Source of the DNA: Myxococcales bacterium
Lineage (GTDB): Bacteria > Myxococcota_A > SURF-8
NCBI GenBank assembly: GCA_003598065.1
Contig: QZKR01000169.1
Span: forward strand, 1-46,806
Length of the DNA stretch: 46,806 nt
Reading direction: 5' to 3'
The notes beneath the pieces are model-generated. The model was not told where the DNA came from. It saw nothing but the letters and a program-made list of their open reading frames with translations, and did no database searches. This document shows positions 16,591 through 28,500 of the stretch, in pieces. A program made the translations under genes and the position numbers. Each line of letters begins with the position of its first letter. Position 1 is the first letter of the stretch.

Positions 16591-19500
16591 TTAGTCGGGA
16601 GGTGTTAAACTTGGAACACCTTCACTCGCATACTTTCCTGTGCGCTTGAACGCGCGGTGGTAGCTAGAAAATCCCCTTAAAGATTTGCGTTCGCCGCCAT
16701 AAATGGGACTGGGAGGCTGTCCTGCCCTCGGATTTATACGTCTCGCTAGCCGTCGTTCAAAGTCCGGTCCGATATCGATTATTTCTCGACCCTCTGCTTT
16801 CATGGCATCAATGAATTGGGTATTTAGCGATTTATCCCATATACGGCCATGGAGCCAATCGGTGATTGTTGTTGCTCCAGTACTTCTAGCAAACGGATCT
16901 ACCCTGCCTCCCATGTTTTCTCCAATCACAATTGGCGGTTTCCTTGGAACCCTTGACGCCACTTCTGCTGTTTTAGCTGCCTCAGCAGCCTTGGCCGCCT
17001 TGGCGGCCTCACTCGCAACCTTTTGTGCCTTTGCTGCCTTAGCAAATGAGAAAAATAATAAAACTTCGCCTGTCAGTCTTCCAATTGCCTCAGGATCCCC
17101 GTTGAGCACGGCCTCGCCGAACCCCAGCAAAGATTCCGCCATTGCCACATACGTATCGGGGTTTATCATGGCAGCGGTCGTATCGATCATGTCACACAAA
17201 GCCCCAATCGGGTCTGTAATTAGCTTTACTTGAAATTTCACAGCCCCGATCAATGCTTCATCGAATTCTGCAAAAGGTTTCAGTATACCTATCGCGAAGC
17301 CAAGAGCATCGCCGGCAACCTTCCACCAAGAAATGAGTCCCGTGGGATCGATCGCGTTTACCGGATTCCCGCCGGCGTACATATAGAGATCCAGCGAGCC
17401 GGCCTGGCCGATGGGCTCGGGGCGGTTGTAGCGGGCGATTTCGGGGATGTAATAGCGCTGGCCGTTGTAGTTGAAGCCCGTCTCTTCGTCGTGATACTGG
17501 CCGGGGAAGCGCAGGGCGCAGCTTACGCCGCTGCCGTTCTGCTCGTCATAGGTTGTACCGTAAGGCGTGTACTTGATGCTCCAAACGACCTCGTGGGCCG
17601 CGTTCAGCATCTGCACCGGCGCGCCGATGCGGCTGGTAATAATGTCGAACACCTCCCACTCGCCGTCGGTCCACTCGTCGTCCTCAAAGGCATCCGTCCT
17701 GCGCATCATGGCGACGGGGCGGCCGCCCAGCCACACATAGCGGCGTTCCTCGCGCTCGTAGGCCTGCTCGAAATCGTTGTCCGCGAACCTCAACTCGCGC
17801 TCGGCGACCAGTTCCGTGCCGTTGTAGACGAAGCGCACGATCTCACCCGTGCCGTTCGCGTTCTTGACCCATTTCAGGACGCGCCAGCCCGAGGCGTCGT
17901 AATAATAGCGCGCCGTGAGATCGGCATTGGACGCCTGATACAGGCGTCCCCGGGCGTCGTAGGAAAGATCCAGTCCTCGCGGCAGCCACCTGATAAGCCG
18001 GCCGGTGGCGTCGTAGTCGGCGGTGGTCGTCAGAACATCGCCGTTTTTCATGCAGGTCGGTTTGTACCCGATTCCCCTTGGACAGGTCAGCGTCCCTTTC
18101 AGCCCAGCAGCCTCAAAAGTCGGACCATCGCCGATCATGGTCAGCAACGATCCGTCGTCTTCATAAATATAACTCGCCAGGGAGCTATCTTTCGTGTTTA
18201 AGGCTGTTGCCAACCGGCCCGCGCCATCATAGAAATAAGACCAATCGATCTCTTCTGCTCCGTAATTCAAATGGTCGTTCCACACAAATTCGCCGGACGT
18301 TCCCGGAGAGTTATAAGTGGTCGTTTGAGAGAAGGTAGGCGTACTGATGCCTTGGAGACGGTGCGAGAGCGGTTCATGGCCGATATCGACACGCAGTCCC
18401 GACGGCGCCACATAAGTCTGCAAGCCGCCCCGTCCCGGATGGAAGAGGGTACCGGAGTCTCCTTCTCCGTCCCATCCGTCGCTGGAATCCAGACCTAAAC
18501 CGGCCTGCGCTATTTTCAAGTCCGTGACAAGGAGGTTATCGCTGCCCAGCCAATTGAAACCTGGGTTGTCCAATGGGTCATCAAAATTCGGTTCATCAGC
18601 GAATCGGGCCGGCGTCCAGGTCGTCGGCCGGCCGCCGACGTATCCTTTCCCGCCGCTGGTCGCGGAACTTAGCAGCCAGCCATTCGCGGTCAAATCGGGA
18701 ATAGGGAACGCATCGTCTTCCCATATCATCCCTTCCGTTACGCTCGCACCACTCAGCGCCACCAAGCCAAGGCTATCGTAGGTTCTATCGATCGCAGTCG
18801 TTATCGTAAGATGGTCAGCCCCTCTCCAGCTTTCGAATTTGGTTTGCGTCGGCGCATGATAATTCGGATCATTTTCGGCGCTGCCCCATATCACTACCTC
18901 GAATCCGGCGCTAAATGGATCGTCGTTCGAGTAGGTGATATGCTGGATCTGCTCTTCAGGCCCGCTGTAGTCGTCGAAGAGCGCCGAATACTCTCCCTCT
19001 GTCACCGAGAACAGGCGTTCGGGTGGAATGTCATCGCTGGGAGAGTAATAGGTGTAAGTTGTGGGTGCTAAATCGCTCTGGGGGTGCATAGATACCAGCC
19101 GGCCCAAAGCATCATACACGTAGTCCACCGTATGATCGCCGCTTCTTACACTTTTCAGGCGGCCGCGGTTGTCGTAGAAATACTCGACCTCACCCGAACC
19201 ATCGCCGGTGGTCACACGGCTAACCTTGCCGGTCAGAAAACCCGAAGTGTAATACTCGTAGAAGGTTTGGATGCCGTTGGAGTTCTCGCTATGCAGAACC
19301 TGCCCACGATCATCCAGGCCCGCGGTATTGTAATCTTTAGAATAATATGCGCTGTAGACAGTCTGGCCGCTACGTGACACCTCGCGCAGCATCCCGCTCT
19401 GCGTATAATCATAATGGTAACTGTAAGACCCGCCGTCCGTCGGCCCGTCGTCCACCACCTGCCCATGGACACCGGAGACCGTCGTCGTGCGGTCGAGCCA

Positions 19501-22500
19501 ATCATAATTTGTTGCATCGGCGATATACTCGGCATCGACCCCGCGAATCAGGTTCGGCCGCGAGTAATCATAATTCACAATTCCGTCGCTGCTATGGATG
19601 AGGCGGCCATAAATATCGTAAGTTGACTGCGTGCAGAAGGACTGGCCAAAGGGACAATCTCTGACTGAGGCGACCGCTCCGCTGGAATGGTATTCATAGC
19701 TGGTTTGGGATCCGGTCTGATCGTCCTCTTCTTGTGACACCAGGTGCAACGCCTGGGCCATTGGCTCCAATGGGGACCGATCCAACGCGACAGAGCGAGA
19801 GGCTCCGGTGGAATACACGGTAGCGAACTGAGTCGGCAGGTGAGTGACAGAATCAGCGTTCACATGGGCATCGGGCCCTGGCGCCCTAATGGTGCCTTCA
19901 AAGAGCTCTCCATGATAAGAGCCTTGCATTGTTGTATTTAGTTGGAACCCCCCACCGCTCCAGGTCTCACTTTCCAGCCGACCAGGATAATCCTGACTAG
20001 TTATAGCGCTGGTAGTATCTGTGGTTCCACTTTCTCGACTTATTGTGACATCGCCTCCTACTCCGGCTACTGTTTGCATGAAATCCAGCGGCTCAGCATC
20101 CGGTCCCAGCGCGGGAGCCACATAAGACTTCTTTTGCTCGTCTAAAGATGGGAAAACCATTCTGACTGCAGGGACTGTCGCAGCAGGTGCACCGGTATTT
20201 TCTTTGTTACAGGAGAGATTATCGGGAAAGAGTTTCTCTCTCCAATCCCCCGAACTTAAGTAATTGGCTGCCGATCTCAACCCATTGAAAAGAGTTGCCG
20301 TTTTCCCTTTGCTCGCGGTTCCGCATGCTCGGTATTTCTCAATCTCTTCTTCAGTAAGCTCAGTCCCTTCCGATGGCCTGCAATTGTCATTGGGGTCAGC
20401 ATTCCATGCCTTGTAAACATAGGGTTCCGTGAAAGACTCCTGCGGGCCTACCATGGGGTTGAAATTGTTGGTGATCTTTGGCTGTCCGTTCTGCTGATCA
20501 AAGGTATAAGTGAAGTAGGTGTCCGGGCCGAAACCGGTCTCCACCCTGACAGTGCGTGTGAATATTTTTGACTTCTTGACAAAAAAAGATAGAAGATCTT
20601 CCCCTTGCCACTCGCTACCCCCGCCGCCTCCAGCGTTTGAATCTCTTACTTCCACGGCACCGCCAAATTCTTGCACACGTTCGACAAGACCTGATGTAGT
20701 AGAGTAACTGATGTCCTCTTGTTCAATCGGGTTGGTGCAAAATGCGTTGTCCGTCGTTTTCACAGCTGTAATTCCGGCCCCCGTAGTGCCATAATCAAAG
20801 CATTGGTAGACTTCCCCGGACCTGACCCACTCAAGCCGTTGGCGACATAGCGCCGGGTCTTCATCGCCATCCGGGCAATAATCTTTATAACTGAAGAAGG
20901 CGACTTCGGGGCCGTCGCCCAGGGTTATTGTTTCGACGAGGCCCTTTGTGTTGTATTCGAACACCAAGGCGTCTTCAAGTCCATCTATGGAAACGATAGC
21001 GACCTGCTCGACACCATGGTTCCACTCGCCTCCCAAATACTCAGCTAAGCAAGCTTCCGAAGCAGGACACTCGTTCACACCATCGGGACAGGCATAATCC
21101 GGAGCCTGAGCGGTTGGACATCCCATTGCCGCATCGGGTTTTGGTCCAGCTTGGTAAGCGATATCCGCATGGTAGCTATTGTTAAAGGCGTAAACAATTC
21201 GCCGTAACCGGTAGGGCGGGCGATCTCCTTCATAAACTTCGGCATAGCCGATGGTGGGATCGTAGATGACAAAGGCTCTTCCTTCATCGACATCTTCCAA
21301 ACCTGGAACATTCTTGATTGTCTTGAGTTGTACCGGGGTCATAACCGACGGAACATAATCACGCCCCAGCCAACGGAGATAGTGCCCCTCCTCAAGAGGA
21401 GTGTCATTGTCTTCATTCAACAACGCCATATCGGGATTTAGAGTAAAGCGGATCTGCTTGCCATCCGGTCGCACCCAGACCATCCTCATTTGGGTGGCGT
21501 TACCTATCCTGTAATCCTCAAGGTAGAGCTGGCGAGCGACGCTGGAGGTCCATCCCAGACCGAAAGCCCCCTGCGAAAAATCGCGGGAGTTGTAGGTGCG
21601 GGTCAGGGCGAAGGGGAACGGGCCATCGTAAGCGAAGTCCGTGTATCCCCCAAGCACCAGATTCAGATTGTTCAGATTTATCCCGGCGTAGCACTGATGA
21701 GCAAAATCACAATGCCCAAGGTCCACATCATGAACAGGAGAAACATTCAGACGGTCCCGCACCAAGGGACAGAAGAATTTCTCCTCGTCGGGCAACTCGC
21801 TAAGGTGGACTTTAACAACATCGTTGTGGCAATTAGGATCGTATGGCAATTCAGTATAATAACCAACGGCGAAGAGTATGTCGGTATCCTTCCAGATCGT
21901 GCCGCCACTGGTTCCATGAATGAAATAATAAGCTTCTTGCTTAAGATAATCGGGCGCGTCCGGATCGTCCAGATTCTCGGTGAAATTATCCTCGTTGATC
22001 ACGAGACGTTCCGGATCCTCAGGCTCCTCACTCGGTTCTGCAGTCAGCGTCATTGTCACGCCGTAAGCATCAGCGAAACCTCGACCAATCACGGTTGAAG
22101 CCTCTTCCGGCATGCACCCGGCGGCGCCTCCGGAAATTGTTCCTTCCGCCAGATCGTCACAATAAGCGTACTCCGAAATACCGCCGGCAACATCATGGAG
22201 GTTGATTCTGCCGCCATGCCCGAAGTTTTCCACAAGCAGCATGGCTTTCAGGTTTTCCGTTTCGTGCGCAACAGATTCCGGCAGGTGTTTCAAGAACGAG
22301 TCCACAGGGCCGTTTCGAAATTCCAGTTTGACCAACACAGCCGAGGAAGCATCGGTCAGGAAATTTTCGCCAGGGGCAAAGACGGGGACGGCGGTCCCGA
22401 CCAAGGCCTCCAGTTCCGGGGTGATTAACTTGATCTGTCGCTCAGTTTCGCTGGATCTCTGGGTCCAGTAGCCGACGACGTTGATCGGACTGACGAGCCG

Positions 22501-25500
22501 GATCCGCCAAATTGGATTTTCCGGGTCCGCGACCAGCGCGACGCGGAGATCCAGATAATCGTCGTAGCTGTCCGGGATGAGATCCATCAGATCGTCGATG
22601 GTCAGGCGGCAGACGCCGTCTTGATTCGTCTGCTGATCGTGCTCGCACTTCAGCTTAACGTCCGTTTCGCCTCCTTCGGGGCCGGACACGGTTTGACTCA
22701 AGTCGCAGGCAAGCGCGCCGTTGCCGGCGTCGAAGCCGCAATTGACGTCTTTCAGATACACATTGGTCGCATCGCGGATGGTGATGACCACCTGGGCTAA
22801 TTCGGACCCGTCGCCAAAAAGCGCGTTTGCCGAGGCATCACCCTGGAAATCCGCACTGTCGTATTCGCCTTCGGTGGGGCCTGTCACCGAGAACATCATC
22901 TCCAGCCAGTCGATGTCGCTGAAAGCCGGAGGTTCCCCGTCCTCGTCGGGATATACTTCAATTCTGCCCGGGACATCTTGTTCGTCCTCGTCCGGCGGGC
23001 CGCCCTGTTCGCCGACGTTCAATTCTTCAACTTTGAAGTCTACGGACCGCCAAGCCAGGTGGCGGTTGTAGCAGACCCAGCAGTCCGGCTCCTCAAGCCC
23101 GACCTGACGCTCACAGATCTCTTTCGCCTGTTGGTTGACCAGGGAACAGCGCAAGCGCTCGCAGTAATGCCGGGCGCTCGTATCCGACGGATCGGGTTTC
23201 ACCCAGACTTCCTTGACCGAAGCGGCGGGTATGGGATCGCTGCAATCGGAGATATCTTCGGACGAAGGCGGGGCGACATCTCCATCCGTTTGCTCCAATT
23301 CTCCTTGTGTAGGCCGCTCGGCGCAGGAAATGGAGGAGAGCAACACGCGGGGTTCGAACGCCGAATCATATCGGGTATCACTGGGGTCGGGAGCGGGTAC
23401 TCCCTCGTCAGAGCCACTCGAACCGATGGGGTAGTATCGCCCGCCGACACCTTGGAGGAAATACCATCCCTTTTTCAAAGCTGTCGAATCTTTCCCGAAG
23501 AATATCTCTGCCTCGTCGGAAGGCCGCAGCTCTATGGTCTCGGGAGTGGGGATCGTGTCTGGCCGGGCGACGAACCAGGCGTTCTGGGGCGAGATGTCCA
23601 AACTAAGCGGGAGGGAGGTCACATCATACAATCGCCCGTCCCGAAAGCATTGCCGCTTGCCTTTCTCGCTGGAAAACGGAATCCGCCAGTTCGAAAGAAT
23701 ATCAATTTCGTCGTCGGTATCGAATAAGCCTTCGTGACGCACCAACGTCTCGGAGCAGTTGCTTTCCAACGAGTCGCTCGTACATTTCACCAACTCGTCG
23801 GCGGCGTACCCCCATCCCGCGGCCTTGAAGCGGCGCTTCGCCATGATCTGAACTTCGGAGGGATGCAGGCCGATGTTGGCGACCGTGGAGAAACGGGCTG
23901 CGGCCTGATGGTTCTGGGAAATGTCGTTCGTCTGCCCGCCGACGATCACCTGGCGTGCGCCGGTATATCCGGTGACGCGGTTGACGGCGACGATCAACAG
24001 CACGTCTCCCGGCCGGACGAAATGGGTGCGATGCTCGCCGTTGGCCTCGACACGATGCAGGTACTCGCTCAACATCCCCAACTGACGGCCGAGTGTGCCT
24101 TCGGGCAAATCCGCGATGGCGCGACTCGTGTCGAGGGTGGTCCGCAAATGGATTTGGTACATACCGACGGGATTGCGGAAAACGTCCGCGTTTTCCGCAT
24201 CTAGATTATCCAGGAGATTTTGCTCGATGGCCGTTGCCTGAGTGACCACCATGGGGACTATTTTGTCGCTGCCTTGCTCTCGCTCGGCGGAAAGGTTGTA
24301 AACGTAGATCTCCGTTTTTTCGATGTCCGTTGCGGAGATCTCGGACAGGTAAGAACCGCATTTGTCCCACGTAGAATTGGGGGAACCATACCCCAAGTCC
24401 GCCCCGTCCCGGTCCGTGGCGAGGATTGGCGAGCATTGGCCACTAAGTCTGTCGAGCCCGTCCCGTTTGCGGAAACTCAGCAGACCCGAGATCACATGGG
24501 TATTGACCGTTGCAATCCCCTCAAAAGGATAGCTCCAAGTATCGTCCGACGGGTCGTCGGGGTCATTCTCATACACGTCGATGTGCTGCTGGGCATTGTA
24601 GTAGCCCCGGGCGTAGGTAATCACCGGGACAATCATCCAGATTTTCGAACCGCCATATCCCTCCTGAGCCCAATCCGGCAACATGGGATTCGGGAAATTG
24701 TCCGGGTCCTTGTGGATCTGGGAGGCGCTGCCCGTCATCGCCATGGAAAGCATGACGGTGAAGCCGCCCGTCGCCGGGTCCGGAAGCGGGTAGGCTTTGG
24801 TGACGCAGAAACCTCGCTCATTCGTCCAGCATCCAAAATCCTCGTGAATCGAGAAGGCATAAGCCTGCTCGACCGGCTTCTCCATCCAGCGCAGCTTTGT
24901 CCCGGCGGAGGATGAGCAAAAGTAGCACTGTTCGCCGCCGTCGCCGATGCCGATCCCGCAGTTTTTGTTCTTGCAACTCAACCAGTCTTGGATGTTGTCG
25001 CAGTTGTCCGGGCCGTCGCCCCGGCATCCGTCGCAATCGCATGGCGTGGACGCAGTTACTACATCCGCCAGGCACCGCGCCCGCTCCAAAGGCAAGGTTT
25101 CGAAATAGCGTTCGCAAGCACCTGCCATATTTTCATCAGGAACGTCGTAGGATTCGAATCCACTCTGCACGCGCACGAAGAGCGGGCGGGGCAGGAAGTA
25201 TTCCTGTACGAACCAGGAGAACCAGGCGTTGACGCAGGAGGCCGGATAATCCATGCGAGCCGGCGTGCAGTAGCTGGAGGAAAACAAGTCTGGATAGCGG
25301 GTGATACTCTCGAAATTATCATCGGCCGACCCGAAATCCCAAATGCCGTTGAGACCGCCCGTGCTGGCCGCCGCCTCCGACTCCAGCCACAGAACCATCA
25401 CCGCCAGGATCTTTTCCCAATTCAGTTCGAACGCGCTTCCCGACTGCCCATCGTCGCCATCTGTTCCTCCCGGAACGCAGCCGTCGGGCTGGCCGCCCTG

Positions 25501-28500
25501 CGCATTCTGCTCGAAGTACCACTCCAGGGCCTGTTGGAACTGCGCCGGAAGGTACGTGTAGGCAAGATAGTCGAGATGCGTGGGTTGCAGATCGTCAACC
25601 GAGCGGATGAAGGCGCCGTCCGGATCGACATAACCGTAACCGCGCACCTTCAAGCGCATATCGTCCTTGGAAAAGGCCTGGATGAGCACCATGCGCCCGG
25701 GGGTCAGGTGCAGGCTGTTGGGGAAAACGGCGCAGAAAGATTCCCTCGTCTGGGCTCCCGAAGGAGTGACCTGGTAGGCCATGGTCGGAGGCATGCCAGA
25801 TTCATGAGGATAGGGGATGAATTCCGACGGAATCGGAGAAAGGGACATCCAGCCGGAGGTGTTGCCATCCGCAAAGACCAGGGAGCCGGATCCGAAAGTG
25901 AGGACCAAACCTTCCTGGCCGGGCGAAAAATCCAATTGCTGGGCGTCTTGGGCCGCGCCGTCGAAGTAGGCCGTGGCCGCTTCGTCGGCGGGCGCCATGA
26001 TCAGCGGGAATTTAATGATATTGTTCTGGTGTTCGATCACGTCGGCGTCGAGAAGACGAACCGGGTAGTCCATAGAAGATTCTCTTGCGACGAATTCCAG
26101 CCGCTGACGCCCTTTCGATACTCCTGAGATGAGATAGCGCCCGTGAGCATCCGTAATGGTTTTGAGGTCCGCGTCCTGCACGGAGACCTCCACCCCGGCC
26201 ATGGGCGTGTTCATAATGGAGAGCACGCTTCCGCCCAGCGTGGTGGGATGCGGTTCGGTGGAGAAGGAAAAGCGGTAATCCTCCGGCATGGCGCCGCCGT
26301 CGGCCGACCGAACGCCGTTGTCGCCGCCAAGAATGGCGACGTTCACCATTGTGGCGTAGGGCAGCGCATCCAAGGCGGCGAAGTAGACGGACCGCCCGTC
26401 CGGAGTCAGGTTCAGATACCCTTCGCAGGTTTCATCTTCCATGGTGATGACGACGGTGTCGCCGACTTCCGCCGTCGTGAGGCTCGCCGGGTCCAATGGT
26501 TTGTTGAAGGCCACAAGAATGGGCCGGTTAACCGACACATCCCCCGAGCCCGCCTCGGGGTTGACGGCTAAAACTTCAAGGTCAGCCTCTGTCAGATCGG
26601 TGTAGATCACGGTTACGGTGTCATGGCTGGTTGCCTGCTGATCATTGGTGGCCTCGGCCCGTATGACATTCGTCCCCGAATCCAAATCCACCGTCGCCGT
26701 CCAATCGTCTCCAGACGGGCTCGCCGCTAAAGGAGAGCGGTTGTTGACAATGACTTCCACTGCAACAGGATTCGGCGGAGTGACCCGGATACTGACGGCG
26801 ACGGGGCTTACATCCAGCGACTGTCCCTCGCTCGGCTCAAGGATCTCGACAAGAGGCGGCGCGCCCGTCAGCGTCAAGGAGACTTCCACCGTGGTGGCGT
26901 TGCCGTGTATGTCCTTCGCTTCCAGAGTGAAACTCCGCGGGTCGGCCAGCAGATCGAGGGTGAAGACGAAGATGCCGCCGTAGACCGGCAACGACGTCCA
27001 CACTTCACCGCGTTGCATGCGCAAGGAGGCCAGGTTGTCGTCTTCGACGTTTCCCGCGAAACTTACGGGATTGCGCTGGATCGTCTCGCTTACGCTGCCG
27101 CTCCCCTGGAAGGGCCCCCATGCGGCCGGTTGAGTGAACGATATCGCTGGAGCGTCCAAATCCAGCTCAATGGTGAAGCTCTTCGTGAATCCGCTGGACT
27201 CGTTCCAGAAAGCTTTTACCGTGATAATTTTTATTCCGCCGGTCTCGTAAGTGAGGCTATGCTCGAAAACGTTACCACTTAGGTAGTTGGCGTCTTCCTC
27301 CGCAACGGTCACCTTGGGGACGTTATTCAAGCCGGAGATGTGCCCAGCCACCGCCACCGTGCCGGTATGCAATACGGCGCCGGCAGACGGCGCATCGATC
27401 ACGATGGAATAATGCTCGCAGCCCAAGCCGCTCACGCAACGATCATACGTATCGGGGTTGCTGTCGTCGCAGAACAAGTCGTCCGGCGCACCGGCAATGC
27501 ACTGACCGTCCTGGCAGGTGTCGTTGCGCGTGCAGACAACGCCGTCCTCGCAGGAAGAATTGGGGCTTGGAGTCCATTCCGTCCTGGAAACCTGCACATC
27601 GCACTTGCGGCAAGCGTCGTCGGGATCGGCGGCGCCATTGGTCCAGCAGGCTCCGTCAATTTTGCAATAACCGTCCTTCACTGAGTGATCGCACTCGCCG
27701 GTGGCCGTGTTGCACAAATCTAAGGTGCAGTCGAGGCCGTCTTCCAGGCAAGGGAGCGGCGTGGCGACGGGTGCGTGGGCGCAACCCGAGTCAGCCAGGC
27801 ACTGGTCTTGAGTGCAGAAGTTGTGGTCGTCGCATCGTTCGGCCTGTGGTTGGCCGGCAGTACAGGAACCATTCTGACAGCTATCGCCGACCGTGCAGTC
27901 AATCCCGTCCTCGCAAGGCGGGTTGCCCGCCACAGGCACGCCGCAAACGCCCTGGCCGTCGCAAACGTCGCTTGTGCAAACGTTGCCGTCGTCCGGGCAG
28001 GAGGCGCCAGGGTCGGATAAGCAATTGCGCGCCGTCTCGTTGCAGGAATTATTGCAGGCTTCGAACCCCTGGCAAGGATCCCCCGTGTGGACTGAGCAGG
28101 TCCCGCCCCCGCAGGCGTCGTCGCCGTTGCAGAATATTTCGTCCTCGCAAGGCGTCCCCGTCGGTTTATCGCTCCACTCGGCAGGCGTGTTGGAAGGGTC
28201 GCAATACAGGCAGGGAAGATTCGGATTTTCGTCCCCCTGCATGTAACAGAGGCCATCGATCAGACAGTATCCGTCGGCGATCGCCTCATGGGAACACTGG
28301 CCGGCCAGGCATTCGTCGAGGGTGCAGGCGATCCCGTCATCCGCGCACGGCGTTTCATCGGCGCGCGGCTCCTGTTCGCAATTTCCCGAGGCGGGAACGC
28401 AGACGCCCACATTGCAGTCGTCGTCCAACGCGGAGCAATCCTTGGGCGCTCCGGCCAGACAATCGCCTCCACTGCAAACGTCCGCCACCGTGCATTCCGT

